64,000 bases of DNA from Rhodeus uyekii (lineage: Eukaryota > Chordata > Actinopteri > Cypriniformes > Acheilognathidae), in the NCBI GenBank assembly GCA_037043235.1, contig JAWRVZ010000025.1:3609001-3673000 (forward strand). The letters run 5' to 3'. The notes beneath the pieces are model-generated. The model did no database searches. It was not told where the DNA came from and saw only the letters and a program-made list of their open reading frames with translations. A program made the translations under genes and the position numbers. Of this stretch, positions 16,001 to 27,151 are shown in pieces (positions within the stretch are counted from its first letter, which is position 1; each line of letters begins with the position of its first letter).

Positions 16001-19000
16001 CCCCCTAAAACTGTATTCTACTTTTTGAGGAACACAAAAGGAGAACTGGATCATTAAGTCACTGAGTTGAACTGAATTTTTCTGATTGAGTTCTTGAACC
16101 AGTTGTCTGGAATCAGTTGAACTCATTAACTCACAACACTTTGAGTTTACGTCTCATTGGAGAGGAAGATATTCAGTGAATAATGACATATATTTGGAAT
16201 GACTCCTCGTAAAAAAGAAAAGAAAAAAAAAAAGACAGACTTGACCTGTACCACACACAGTTATCTTCATGTGCATCATCAGGTCTGCCTCTTATCAGTG
16301 TGGCGAGGCAGCTTGTATAAAACTATAACCAGGTGAGAAATTACGACAAACGACTTTGACCGTGACTAACAAATACAATCATTTATACCCTTTTTGCTTA
16401 TAGGACAGCCTCTTAACATCCATGTGACTCCCAACTTAGCTACACTGGAGCAGGTACTCAATAGCAACAGCACCATTAATAATTTAACATTTCACAATGT
16501 TGCTATCCAAACACTGCTCATCCCAATTTGTGAGCATTTAGCACACAGCTTAGCGTAACCCAAAACTAAGCAAGGCTCAAGCTGTTCCTGTGAGAAGACA
16601 AATGAAAATAGAAGGGAGGTTGATTCAGCGAGGTCCATTTAATTTTAAGCATGTTATTGTAATTGTAATCAATAGTTGAGTTCTCCTCGGCATTTCTGTG
16701 AATGAGCTCAAAATAGTGTTTCAATAAACCGATTTAAATCACTAAAAAAAAAAAACATTTACAGTAGACTCTGTAATATATTTGTAATGATATATGTGGA
16801 TAATAAATTACCATGTTTTGCTATATCTGTACCTATAAATTAATTCTTTAAAATGTTTTACACCAGTTCAAACAATTCTGCTAAACAAAACTAAATTTAA
16901 ATCACTTTTCAAAGTCATGTAAATATCAGCAAATATATTAATACATATGCATAATAAAATAAAACTAATATATACAGCGGGTACGGAGAGTATTCAGACC
17001 CCCTTAAATGTTTCACTCTGCTATATTGCAGCCATTTGCTAAAATTGAGTTCATTTTTTTCCCTCATTAATGTACACACCGGACCCCATATTGTCTATCT
17101 ATCAGCACCCCAAAAATAAAGAATTGTAGACATTTTTGCAGGTTTATTAAAAAAGTAACTAAAATATCTCATGGTCCTGAGTATTCAGACCCTTTGCTCA
17201 GTATTTAGTAGAAGAACCCTTTTGCTCTAATACAGCCATGAGTCTTTTGGGGAAAGATACAACAAGTTTTTCACACCTGGATTTGGGGATCTCTGCCATT
17301 CCTCCTTGCAAATCCAGCTCTGTCAGGTTGGATGGTAAACGTTGGTGGACAGCCATTTTTATGTCTCTCCAGAGATGCTCAATTGGGTTTAAGTCGGGGC
17401 TCTGGCTGGGCCATTCAAGAACAGTAATAGTGTTGTTGTGAAGCCACTCCATCGTGTGTGCTTAGGGTCATTGTCTTGTTAGAAGGTAAATCTTCGGCCC
17501 AGTCTGAGGTCCTGAGCACTCTGGATAAGGTTTTTGTCCAGGATATCCCTGTACTTGGCCCTGTACATTCATCTTTCCCTCGATTGATGCTGCCCCCACC
17601 ATGCTTCACTGTTGGGACTGTATTGGACAGGTGATGAGCAGTGCCTGGTTTTCTACACACATACCGCTTCGAATTAAGGCCAAAAAGTTCTAGCTTGGTC
17701 TCATCAGACCAGAGAATCTTATTTCTCACCATCTTGGAGTCATTCAGGTGGAGTTTTTTTTAGCAAACGCCATGCGTTTTTAAACAACTTTCATGTGTCT
17801 TGCACTGAGGAGAGGCTTCTGTTGGGCCACTCTGCCATAAACCCCTGACTGGCTGAGGGCTGCAGTGATGGTTGACTTTCTACAACTTTCTCCCATCTCC
17901 CAACTGCATCTCTGGAGCTCAGCCACAGTGATCTTTGGGTTCTTCTTTACCTCTCTTACCAAGGCTCTTCTCCGCCAATAGCTCAGTTTAGCAAGACCGC
18001 CAGCTCTAGGTAGGGTTCTTGTTGTGCCAAACGCCTTCCATTTAAGGATTATAGAGGCCACTGTGCTCTTAGGAACCTTAAGTGCAGCAGGAATTTTTTG
18101 TAATCTGTGCCTTGCCACAATTCTGTCTCTGAGTTCTTCAGGTAGTTCTCATTTGCTCTGACATGCACTGTAAGCTGTAAGGTCTTATATAGACAGGTGT
18201 GTGGCTTTCCTAATCAAGTCCAATCAGTTTAATCAAACACAGCTGGACTCAAATGAAGGTGTAGGATGATCAGAAGAAATAGACAGCACCTGAGTTAATA
18301 TGAGTGTCACAGCAAAGGGTCTGAATACTTAGAACCATGTGATATTTCAGTTTTTCTTTTTTAATAAATCTGCAAACATGTCAACAATTCTGTGTTTTTC
18401 TGTCAATATGGCGTGCTGTGTGTACATTAATGAGGGGGGGAATGAATTCAAATGATTGTAGCAAATGGCTGTAATATAACAAAGTGTGAAAAATGTAAGG
18501 GGGTCTAAATACTTTCCGCACCAACTGTGTGTGTGCGCGCGTACATACACATGCATGTGTGTATACATTTCTTTTTTTTCTCTCCACAATAAGCATCAAC
18601 AAGTATATCACCCATCCCTTGAAATTTATTTTTAGGTTTTACACATTGTCATATTTTACTTTTATTTCCATGTCCTACAATTCCTATTACTTGTTGAATG
18701 ATTATGATCTCATAAAATTTGCACTTATAATCTAACTGTTTGCACTTATAATCTGTCTAACTTTAGATTAAATCCACGTCAAACTGTGAAACTACTGATT
18801 ATCACATTAACTACCTTTATTTGTTATCTTGTAAAAGGTTGACAAACGGTCTTATCTAGCTTCAGCTGATTGTCCCAGCCCTTGCACCTCCATCTCATGG
18901 TCCACATAATCAGTCTAGAGCTTTCTGTGTACAATCAACACTCTTACTACACTTAGTACCAGCGTGCAACAAAATTAAATTAGCCGTGAAATGCCTCTGA

Positions 19001-21183
19001 GCAAGCAGGAGGCGCATCAACTGTCCTCAAATTCAAATTTGCTTTACAAGGACACCCAAAACTCTTTCTAATGGATTAAGTCTAATTCAAATCAATTTTT
19101 GTAACACTACACATGAAGCAATACAGGCCACTTCCAGTCTGTGATGGATGATAATGTGGATTCATTAAAAGAGAGATGAGGTAAACAAAGACCTCCCATA
19201 AGATTCCACACCATATAATACTGCCCAAATACACTGTTAGAAAAAAACAAAAAACACACACACACTGTCACAGATTAATCACCCTTGTCTCCCAAAGAAA
19301 ATAATGAAATTGATCCAAACACAGAAAACTCAACAGTGCAAGTCAATAAAGATGAAAAAAGTCAATAGATCTGCACTCTGTAGTCAAATTTTGGCACCAC
19401 AAGGAGACTCTGATTGAAATCTAGTGCCCTGCTTGGCTCACTTGAAGAAAAGTTGCTAAACTGTCAGACGGTGAAATTGAACATTTAGATGCCTAGTCTA
19501 ACTCTATTATTTTCAACAAACAATTCAATGTGTAAAACAGACAGAATCCAACTAATGTATATTTCTATCGATGGACACGCATTCCAGCTCAGAATACATT
19601 ACAACTGCAACCATGAAAAAACATGAATAAAACACTTAATCTTTCTAAACATTGTTCAATGCCGTATGTTGTAATATGAAAAGTCAATTACGACGTCATC
19701 ACCCAGCTGTTGATTGCATGCGAGTGCAGGGACTTAAACAGCACACGTTGCTATCAGTGTTAAAACTAAATTAATTTAAACATTCAAGAGCAAGACATGG
19801 CACCTTGTGTATGTGCTGCAAGATCCAAAACGCACACAGAAAGTTGCATCTCAGACACCATGCAAATATTGAGTCTTTCGCTTGAACAGACAAATTTACG
19901 CAAAAATAAATGTGTTATGTCTTAAATTAAGTCAAGAAAGACAACGTATGTGAACAGTATCAGTGTATTGGATCAGTGCATTGTGTTAATGTTAATCAAA
20001 CAACAAGACTTGAAAATCCATCACTGCTCTTGACTGAATAGCTTTTGTAACTTCATTGACGACTCATCTTTATTTAATTTATACAGTGAATATATTATTT
20101 CACATTTGAATACTTCATTCAATTTCTGTACAAACTAATATTAGACTACCGGAAATTTTTTTTATTTTATTTGTTCTTTGCTCTATTGTATTTATGCGTG
20201 TTGTTGCTTGTAGTTAGATTATTTGCTCTAATTTTCTTTACTTTTATTTGAAAGTAGTCATTTTTCCCCTGAACATGGCACATACCAAACCACATCAAAA
20301 CTGTTATGGAGAAAGAAAAAAAAAATGTAATTTGAACTGATACACTCCTAGTACACACTGTAAAGCTCCAGGAGTAACAATTGCATTTCAATGTGGGAAT
20401 GGGTCCCCTAAATTATCGTTCCATGCATCTACAGAACACAACTCACTCCGGAAACTGCAATGATTGACACTGTGGTAACCATAGCAAAGTTCTAGCATCT
20501 CACATATTTGGTATCCACTATTCTTACTACAGTAATGAAGGAATGATAATATCTATCTCTCCTGTATCTCACCTCTCACATCATCTGCCATTACCAACTA
20601 GTTCTTCAGTTCTGTACATACTGTTACGGAATGCAATTGTCACTCCCTTACATTACTAAACTGTGTGTGCAAAGATCAGGATTAAACACTAAAAGGTGAA
20701 TTGACAACCAAATTTAGTTGCAGTGTGTAATGGACTTGAACATTCATAGAACCTTTGCACTCCAAAAAATGTTCTTTATAGCGGAGGTTCTTTAGATTAT
20801 TAAAATGTTCTTCAAACTACTGTTCTTTGAAGAACACAGACAGGTACTCTGGGGAACCAAAACGGTTTTCTAAGGCATTGCTGCAAAATCCTACTTTTGG
20901 AAAATGTATTGTTTAGAGTGAAATAGCTGAAAAAGCTGGTCTTACCCGTGTAACCTGCACACCAGCCCCAAGACGCCACCATTGCTAGTAACCACCTGAA
21001 CATGACCCCTTCGATGTACCAGAACATGTGGGCATCCAGAACTCTTAAAGGCTGCAGGACTATCAGGTAGAGGCAGTAGGACGGGATCGCGACACAGTTA
21101 TTGACAAACATGAAGGTGAAACGAATCAGCGACTTCATTAAGACCCAGAACAATTTGCGGGCCGCGTCCAGATGGGGAGCCAT
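1090..21183 (-). CDS. lpgat1: Lysophosphatidylglycerol acyltransferase 1, 3' end missing
   Basis: Membrane-bound ER acyltransferase of the PlsC/AGPAT superfamily that transfers an acyl group from acyl-CoA to a lysophospholipid. Coding exons on the minus strand: 21183-20946, 8729-8611, 8511-8416, 7641-7365, 1216-1090. All have GT-AG borders and phases agree (1,0,0,1), giving about 285 residues. The acyltransferase motif NHQATGD (NHx4D) falls at residues 100-106 and FPEGG at 182-186; a hydrophobic stretch near residues 20-45 fits a membrane anchor. The sequence agrees closely with my memory of vertebrate LPGAT1 (about 370 residues), so roughly 85 C-terminal residues lie left of base 1. The ATG at 21183 is chosen because it opens the family-like N-terminus and sits 15 nt after an acceptor (AG at 21200-21199), so a noncoding first exon is expected upstream. 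Intron 1 is 12.2 kb and intron 4 is 6.1 kb; both are loaded with transposons. Confidence 0.95.
1981..2779. mobile_element. Tigger/pogo-like MITE, copy 1
   Basis: The 799-bp element has near-perfect terminal inverted repeats beginning CAGTAGAACCCCGACTTACG and is flanked by TA on both sides (1979-1980 and 2780-2781). TA duplication with a CAGTA start is typical of the Tigger/pogo branch of Tc1/mariner. Subterminal repeats of the TTCGTATGTCGG type recur at both ends. There is no transposase; the 85-codon ORF at 2557-2814 runs out through the right end and is not a gene. Lies in lpgat1 intron 4. Confidence 0.8.
2909..3075 (+). mobile_element. Non-LTR retrotransposon (Rex1/L2-like) 3' fragment
   Basis: Translation from 2909 gives NRRIRSIVKDSTHPQ, a stop, then FTPLPSGKRYRGVKCRTTR and LKNSFYPAAIRMLNG. 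This is the C-terminal tail pattern seen after the reverse transcriptase of Rex1/L2-type LINEs (a conserved LPSGxRYR). One in-frame stop marks it as dead, and the reverse transcriptase core is absent. The family name is a judgement from memory. Confidence 0.6.
3422..4008. mobile_element. Tigger/pogo-like MITE, copy 2 (different family)
   Basis: The 587-bp element has inverted termini CAGTAATACCTCGAGATA and is flanked by TA at 3420-3421 and 4009-4010. Interior repeats of GATACGAG type lie near both ends. It shares the CAGTA...CC.CGA layout with the element at 1981-2779 but is otherwise a separate family. No transposase is encoded; the short ORF at 3825-4013 is part of the element. Confidence 0.8.
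4011..7364. other. lpgat1 intron 4, mostly unremarkable
   Basis: AT-rich intronic sequence between the second Tigger-like MITE and exon 4. Apart from the dispersed repeat copy at 6741-6830 and homopolymer tracts (for example the T run at about 6960-6976) I recognise nothing in it. The ORFs here are short and without family features. Confidence 0.6.
6741..6830 (+). repeat. Dispersed repeat, copy 1 of a 90-bp pair
   Basis: This 90-bp segment matches 24714-24803 in the same orientation with 6 mismatches and no gaps (about 93% identity). It is AT-rich and noncoding. The repeat family is not recognised. Confidence 0.75.
7763..8325. mobile_element. hAT-like nonautonomous element in lpgat1 intron 3
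   Basis: Inverted ends TAGGGTTGTCA / TGACAACCCTA bound 563 bp. Both sides carry an 8-bp direct repeat with one mismatch: GACCTAAC at 7755-7762 and GAGCTAAC at 8326-8333. Length of duplication and short inverted ends fit hAT. A second subterminal pair, GGTACCAGTG and ACTGGTATTGGTACC, lies inside. No transposase. Confidence 0.65.
8841..9040 (+). repeat. Interspersed cyprinid-type repeat fragments
   Basis: The segment opens with CATTCAAAGTTTGGGGTCCG and continues into a stretch around AACTAGATGCTTATTAGTATG and CCCAACACCTAAACTTAAC. I recognise both as pieces of repeats common in carp- and zebrafish-type genomes. No family name can be given with confidence. Confidence 0.5.
9946..10125 (+). repeat. 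Dispersed repeat in lpgat1 intron 1, copy 1
   Basis: Shares an ordered series of blocks with 19985-20150: GTTAATGTTAATCAAA, CACTGCTCT.GACT, TTTATTTAATTTATA, ATTCAATTTCTGTA and TTAGAC. Spacing is roughly kept but many positions differ, so these are old copies of one element. Noncoding. Confidence 0.55.
10529..11633. mobile_element. hAT element, 1.1 kb, with 8-bp target duplication
   Basis: Ends GGTGTCAAACTC and GAGTTTGACACCCC are inverted repeats, followed inward on both sides by CGGCCCG-rich sequence. Exact 8-bp direct repeats GTTTAAAC flank it at 10521-10528 and 11634-11641. The left half is GC-rich, the right half strongly AT-rich. No intact transposase; ORFs inside are below 90 codons. 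Lies in lpgat1 intron 1. Confidence 0.85.
12413..12560 (+). mobile_element. tRNA-headed SINE with L2-type tail
   Basis: The head has an A-box-like TAGCTCAAACAGTAGAGC and a B-box GAGTTCGATTCC spaced as in a tRNA gene. The tail GTCACTTTGGATAAAAGCG followed by TCTGCCAAATG is the shared 3' end of many fish SINEs. Related pieces occur at 30178-30230 and, inverted, at 32001-32118. Confidence 0.75.
12561..14000. other. lpgat1 intron 1, nothing recognised
   Basis: AT-rich intronic sequence without a gene. Short ORFs overlap on both strands and show no codon structure. I see no clear repeat boundaries here. Confidence 0.5.
14001..14115 (+). mobile_element. hAT MITE fragment (CAGGGGTTCTCAA end)
   Basis: Starts with CAGGGGTTCTCAATTCTAGC and continues with GCTCCAATCTTGATCAAACT, an arrangement shared with the intact MITE at 29093-29290. 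No matching right end or target duplication was found, so it is treated as truncated. Confidence 0.5.
14881..14975 (+). repeat. Three-copy 32-bp GC-rich tandem repeat
   Basis: Three direct units of 32, 31 and 32 bp start at 14881, 14913 and 14944. Each has the form CCCCCGGGAGTCA..TACTCC followed by ACT.TGATTGG. Every unit contains GAGT/ACTC half-sites and ends with ATTGG, an inverted CCAAT. The units differ at only a few positions. Lies in lpgat1 intron 1. Confidence 0.85.
16975..18527 (-). mobile_element. Tc1-like transposon with broken transposase
   Basis: The 1.55-kb element is bounded by inverted ends (left CAGCGGGTACGGAGAGTATT, right CAGTTGGTGCGGAAAGTATT read inward). The transposase runs on the minus strand in three displaced pieces: 18118-17780 with the helix-turn-helix KSTVASIILKWKAF; 17732-17415 with WSDETKLELFG and TVPTVKHGGGS; and 17452-17198 with VLEWPSQSPDLNPIEHLW carrying the catalytic glutamate. 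Frameshifts separate the pieces and the middle catalytic Asp segment is unreadable, so it is inactive. The left flank TA is present; the right flank reads TG. Confidence 0.9.
19985..20150 (+). repeat. Dispersed repeat in lpgat1 intron 1, copy 2
   Basis: Partner of 9946-10125: the same ordered blocks occur in the same orientation 10 kb away in the same intron. The family is not recognised. Confidence 0.55.
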
Positions 21184-22329
21184 ACTTTACTGTCCTACCT
21201 GCAAAAAAGAAAGTAAAAAGAACAAAGAATCTTTAGCGATGCCTGAAGCTGATGTACGTTTAAATCAAGACGTGGAGGAGACTAAAGTACACGAGATTAA
21301 CTCAAAGTATAGAGACGTGGCTTCCTTACACGTGAAGTGAACTGATTTAATAACATACATCCAGTAATCTCATATATAAATGTGCCAGTTCATACCAACA
21401 CCCTTTAAGACGGTTGAACTTTGATATCTATGAATCACTCAAAACAAAGAAAAACTTGGTTCAAATTAAATAGTGTCTTTCCTGATAAGCATGTTGAGGA
21501 GTCACTTAACCACTTTATTATACCATCATGCTTAATCCCATATTTGTCCTGGTATAGAGTATATGTGTGCATGCAAATTATGATAACATGGTGATTGTAA
21601 TTATTTGTAACATATTTCCAATCACAATAAGCGAAGAAAACGCTTGACAGTGAGAACATGGCCGGTTTCAGTTTAACATACTTCAAACCGGTTATTGGTG
21701 TTTAAGTGTCTTTTGTTCCTGTGTTTTATGGTTAATTAGAATAAAAATAGTTTGAATGAAGGTTGAATGTTTAAAATGTGGTGTTGAACATCGCGCTAAC
21801 GCGGCTAATATGCTATAAACAGTTTTAACTGCTGCTTTAACAGTACTGCTAATTTATTCTGAAACGTATAATTTTCTAACAACTCAAATGTAGACACATA
21901 AATTAATGAATAAAACATGATAATATACACAACCCCTAATGGTAAATAAAGCATAACGTGTGTCTGTGCGTGCGCTGCTGTGTTAGCATGCTAGGCTAAT
22001 ACGAACTCAGGTCATTTATTCAGTTTAACGGTCACATCTGATCATTATATTAGATTCTATTCTTTTTTTAAATTACCTCTTCATTTGAGTGGTTGTTTCA
22101 TTATTTGAACAATATAATCGTACATTGTCTGTCATTCATATGAAGTGGCCGGTGTTTGACTGATTCGGGTATTTAATGAGATTTGAACTAAAGTCCTTGG
22201 CGGATCCCAAGACGAACCGGATCAGAACAGGTATCCACATCTAGCTTCAACGGTTCAAATTATATGAATTATCTGAAACAAGCTCCTATTATTAATCCTG
22301 TAATCTTCACGTGAATGTGTTTTCTCACC

Positions 22330-22790
22330 GTGCTAACGCGCAGCTCGCTGGTGAAGCTGCAGATGGGTTCGGACGGTTCGGTTCGGTCACATGTAGCGGA
22401 TGATGATCGGTGAACCCGTGAGCTTCAAGTCGTTTGCTCCACGGTTAGACTCGGTTCCGAGAGTCCGTGTCCTGATCGGATGCATGCGCTTCAGTTACAC
22501 ACGCGCATGTTTCTGTAGTCACGCAGCCGAACCAAAGGGCGGCCGAACCTCTGGATCTGCACTCAAATCCCCTAATCGAATACGCTTGAGATCAGACTCG
22601 TAAACTCATTTTCCCGTTCCGGATGAGGCGTGTCGGGCATGTATTCTCTGGGCCTCTCCTCCGGGTTGATGGTGGTGATGATAATGATGATCTTTGGCTC
22701 CGTTATTCTCGACCTCCTACAGGCTGCGGCTCCGCGCAGACTCAGTGAAAACGCGCGCGCCGGTACCGGCCAGCTCTGCCGCTGAAGAGC
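22330..22790 (-). promoter_or_regulatory. CpG-rich region, probable lpgat1 promoter and noncoding exon 1
   Basis: This 460-bp stretch is clearly richer in G+C and CpG than its AT-rich surroundings, for example the CGCGCGCGCCGG run near 22,753. It lies 1.1-1.6 kb upstream of the first lpgat1 coding exon, where the splice acceptor before the ATG requires an upstream untranslated exon. A promoter role is inferred from position and composition. No TATA box or donor could be assigned with confidence. The small ORF at 22400-22603 is probably fortuitous. Confidence 0.55.
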
Positions 22791-23008
22791 CCAAAACTGT
22801 AGGCTAATATTAAGAGCAAACTTCCATCTTTGGAAGGACAGAAAACTCTATATGAATTCTCCGCACAACGGAAGCACTGTAGTATAAAGAAACAGAGTCC
22901 TAAACAGATTCAAATAAAACCAATAATATTCAGGTGTTGTGAGTGGTTTCCACCGGAGCTGTATTTTTGAAAAGTTGGTCAACTATGACCCCCAGTGGGC
23001 AATTAAAA

Positions 23009-23178
<170 letters not shown>

Positions 23179-23199
23179 TACAACAATAAAATAAAAGTA

Positions 23200-24187
23200 A
23201 TGACGGCAGCCTCTCATGGACGAATGCCGCCCACACACAAGTACAAAACATAACTAAAATATCCAGGCCTGGGGGGTATTCTATAAAACAGGTTATATGA
23301 CATACCCAGGTATGTTTAAGGTTAAATAAGCGGATAACTTAACTCTCAGTTCCAAAAACAGAGGAAACTTTCAGGGAAAGTAGCCATAGTAACTTATTCT
23401 CTGAACAGTAGTTGGGTTAGTAAGTCTCAGAATCAGCTGACTGAGGGCACTTTTTTGGGGTTCGGTTCTCGGGTTTGTAATGCTTAAAAGTGTAGTGATT
23501 CTCTGGGACTTGATTGTTTTCAGATGCTTCCAGAAATTGAGGGATCTTTTTTGCATATTACTAATCAATGGGAATCGGCCTAATTCTGCCCTACACACAT
23601 TATTTGGTGTTTTTCTTTGTAGTTTTATAAATAGTTTGTAGAATTCTGCGTGAAGGGTTTCTGTCTGCCTCATCAAGTGTAGTTTTGATCACTGATTGGA
23701 CCCCAAACCATTCCATACAGCATTCTCAATAATTACATTTTTTTTTTTTAAAGAGTACATCTAAAAATACCTTTGAGCTGAAATGTGTCTGACTTGCTAA
23801 AAGAAACATAAACCTTTGCTACCAAAAGTAGATGTTTCAGATAAAGTTTAAAGAGATAGTCCACTCAAAAATGAAAATAATAATAATGTTAATAATAATA
23901 ATACATTTTATTTGCAGTGCACCTTTCTCAAACTCAGAGTGCAAATTACAAGTAATACAAAATTGCAAAACAACAAAGACTAAAAGTAACAACCAAAATT
24001 CAAGGTTTTCTGAAGACAGCATGATAAACCATTTTTGATGCTTGACTAAAATGATCACAAATGATCACTATTGTTTTATGTAAAAAATCTTTTTAAAAAA
24101 TCTTTGTTTTTAGACAAATTTTTCATTTCTTTGTTTTCCATGTAAAAAAGAGCATATAGTAGAGAAAATTGATTTTTAAATTTCTCT
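23200..24187. other. Intergenic stretch, nothing recognised
   Basis: AT-rich sequence between the TATC microsatellite and the TTAA-flanked element. It contains a small (AAT)n patch near 23,877-23,902 and no supported gene. Confidence 0.5.
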
Positions 24188-24191
24188 TTAA

Positions 24192-24668
24192 GGCCCAGTC
24201 ACACAGCGAAAACGCATGAAGAACGCACAAATTAAGCACAGATTTTCGTTTCTGCGTGGAGTGTGCGTCATATGCGTAATTCGTCGGTGGAACGAACGAG
24301 GACCATCAGTGATTGTAAGTGGATGTGCGTTGAAGGTGGTTTGTGCTTATGCGTTGGAACTGGTTCGAAAGCGCGCACGTCCACTGACGCCCCACCTTCA
24401 TGTCACTCATGAACCACGCATGAACCGCGCACCGCGGCGCACGTATCACGTTCATTCCACTGACAATGTGGATTTTGAAATTGCTTGTTCGTGGAACGTT
24501 CGCGAAGCGCGCGTGTTTGGACACGCTCCGTCAGTGATTCATGCGTAGGGCGTGCATCGAATGTTCGTGGAATAAATTGGTCAATTTCTCGACGCACAAG
24601 CACGCACAAACCCAATCTATGCGTAATTTGTGAGTGATTCGTGCGCGATCGGCTGTGTGACTGGCCCT
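24192..24668. mobile_element. TTAA-flanked element with long inverted repeats
   Basis: The 477-bp element begins GGCCCAGTCACACAGC and ends with its near inverse. TTAA sits directly outside both ends (24188-24191 and 24669-24672), as in piggyBac-type insertions. The inverted similarity extends inward past the termini (ACGCACAAATTA-type blocks on both arms). The interior is CpG-rich, with many GCGTG/CACGC words, unlike its AT-rich surroundings. The ORFs inside (24216-24548 +, 24403-24849 -) are open because of composition and match nothing I know. Confidence 0.65.
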
Positions 24669-24713
24669 TTAAATTCTTGAATGCAGTACATCTTTGCACC
24701 ACCAGAGGTCTCT

Positions 24714-24803
24714 GTTTTGTCAAATGGAAAATGTCGAATCTAAAACTTCTATCTGTAAAAGGTTTGAACAATGAATGAATATGTAACCAAACAAATAACT
24801 GAA
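24714..24803 (+). repeat. Dispersed repeat, copy 2 of a 90-bp pair
   Basis: Matches 6741-6830 with 6 mismatches over 90 bp. It begins 46 bp after the end of the TTAA-flanked element. Confidence 0.75.
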
Positions 24804-25441
24804 CAGATTCCAAACACAGTTGCACCAGCCTTTCTCTCTTTCTGCACAAAAATGAATGAATGACAGTGTGCTGCTTCTATTGTGTTCTATTCAATCTAAT
24901 ATTATTTTATGTGCGTGCTGTTCAATGTCAGATGGAAATAAAGAAGCAGCAAATCTTTATCTGTAAATCTCCATCTCTAAGTGGATATACAGACAGACAA
25001 AAACATCTATCCATTGCCTATTGCTTATTTATTCATCTGCATTAGATGGATATATTTTTGTAATTCATAGGCAATTCCACGACTGGATGATTAAAAAACA
25101 AAACATCAAACTAAGTAGCCTATAATAATGTTTCGCCAGTTCACATTTTTTATGTAATGCTTTATATAATGGTAAACATATTTAAACATATGCTAGCTAG
25201 CTGTCCATGATTAATAAGAAAAAAGTATTCTGAATCTATTTTTTAAAATGATAGTTTGGTATAAGTAGCTATATGATCGTTTAATTAAACTATTTAATTT
25301 AAAATCATTTAAATATTTAATCTCTATTCATTTCTATTGTGGCAAAATTAAACAATCTGTCCAAAACCATTTCATCTATACTCAAAATCAAATAATGCTT
25401 TCAGATCATACATACAGCAAGTCAATATATAAATCAGAATC

Positions 25442-25442
<1 letters not shown>

Positions 25443-25495
<53 letters not shown>
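25443..25495 (+). repeat. (ATT)n microsatellite
   Basis: About 17 uninterrupted ATT units. Confidence 0.95.
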
Positions 25496-25496
<1 letters not shown>

Positions 25497-25991
25497 GTAT
25501 TAATTACAGTTTTTCAAAATTGCTAAGACACATTCCTTCACTAATTTTCATTAGAGGTTATTTTTTAATTGCCACATCCAATTTTGAAACTATGGCTCAT
25601 TTTCCCAAAACTCTACACACAAAACACACATCTGTTGCAAAATCACTTTATTCATAACTACTTTAACTCTTCTAAAAATTCTGCTTTTGCAAAGTAGCTT
25701 TACACACAAATCATTAAATGATTAGCCATATACACACCAAACTGCACTCAAATGTGAAAAATGTAAAACATTATTATAGTGTGTCTTTTCCTTGTTCAGT
25801 GTGCAGTGGAGTGGACAGGAGTTTGTCACACGTGAAGAATCATAATTATGGCCATTCTGACAACACAGTTAACTTTGTGAAGCACAGTCACATCACTGTG
25901 TATGGTGGCAAAAAAAGAAAAAATATATAAGGTTTATTACCTTTACAATAATTATAATTATTGTAATATTATTATCATTGTACAAGCTCTT

Positions 25992-26068
25992 TGTCAGAAG
26001 TGCATTTGTGTCTGAGAAGGTTAACACTCCTTGCATCTGGTGCTTTAGACCAATCGGCTATTCTGACA
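25992..26068 (-). pseudogene. tRNA-Leu-like relic A
   Basis: Read on the minus strand it starts TGTCAGAATAGCCGATTGGT and ends CACTTCTGACA, so both acceptor-stem ends pair and an A-box-like region is present. The length (77 bp) is short for tRNA-Leu, and the B-box GGTTCGAATCC is lost (ACACAAATGC instead), so it is not a functional tRNA gene. Confidence 0.55.
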
Positions 26069-26175
26069 TGAAAATGTCAGAATGCTTGTCATCATCAGTG
26101 CTATCACTGCAGCCTCAATGTCAAACATTATTTAAAGTTCTATTTTTTTTTAGACCAATCATTTTAAAAGAGTTA

Positions 26176-26212
26176 TGTCAGAAGTTGTATTCGAACCAGA
26201 AAGCTCATTGCA
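26176..26212 (-). pseudogene. tRNA-Leu-like relic B (3' half)
   Basis: On the minus strand it reads CTGGTTCGAATACAACTTC then TGACA, which is a B-box plus the acceptor 3' end of a tRNA-Leu. The 5' half is absent. Confidence 0.5.
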
Positions 26213-26992
26213 TTATTTTGTTTCACTTGTTTTTATTGTTTTTCAAACTTATTTACATTTTGTTTTTTAAACATTTTATTTCACTTTTAATTTATTGTAC
26301 TTGAAAGCTTATGTAACATTTATTTTAATATTCATTACTGTTCTGTTGGCATAATTGTAAAATAAAAACAAATTATTGTTATCAATACAAGTTATTGCTT
26401 TTTGGCTTTTACTTTTATCTGTAAATTGCAACCATATAACATTTGAATATAAAAATATAATTTGCGGATTTGTTATTCTTGTGACACATTTTTTGTAAAG
26501 AAATTCGTTTAGGTTACTATTTTATGGGTTGCATCTTTGTTCAATACAAATAACAGATTTGCAAGTGTTCTATTTGAATGTAACCTAAGAAATTCTTAAC
26601 CAGCACAATAACAATACAAACACTACTAAATAATAACACAGTTTGATTGGTATATTTTATTTTTCATGAAAGGATATCAAAAAACACAACAAAATACATA
26701 TGTATATTTTATTAACCTTGGAACATTATTTGTTCAAAAAGTTGTCTTGACCTTGATTCAAACCCTAAACTTGGTGAACACCTGAAATAGAAAACCATGT
26801 AATATAAAAGTGTTTTTCCCACATTTAGAAACCTGAAAATGTATCACAATACTTAAGCTATGTAATATATAACCCTAAACATCACATTTCAACCGCCCTT
26901 TTTCTTCATTTTTCTCCTCTCTTCTTCCCTTTCTCCCCCTCTTTCTTCCCTTTCTTCCCTCTCTTTGTTGCCTATTGTTCCCCAGCTTTCTC

Positions 26993-27030
26993 CTTGAGTC
27001 TTGCTCATTAGACCGCTTGGCCATTCTGCC
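26993..27030 (-). pseudogene. tRNA-Leu-like relic C (5' half)
   Basis: On the minus strand it reads GGCAGAATGGCCAAGCGGTC then TAATGAGCAAGACTCAAG. This is a well-kept A-box and anticodon-arm region of a leucine-type tRNA, including the ACTCAAG around a CAA anticodon. Sequence then runs into a purine/pyrimidine-rich tract and the 3' half is missing. Confidence 0.55.
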
Positions 27031-27151
27031 ACGTAAATCCAAGCTTGTGATGATGATCCTATAATTTCAGCCTCCACTATGTCAGTCTACACCAAAACAT
27101 TATAACACTTCTAAAGCTTTATTTTTAGACCAATCATTTTAAAACATTTTA

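Noticed and set aside
16975..18527. Active Tc1 transposon
   Set aside because: The transposase is split by frameshifts, part of the catalytic core is unreadable, and the right flank has lost its TA.
24216..24849. ORFs of 110 (+) and 148 (-) codons
   Set aside because: They lie in or across the CpG-rich TTAA-flanked element, where inverted arms keep both strands open. No homology is recognised.
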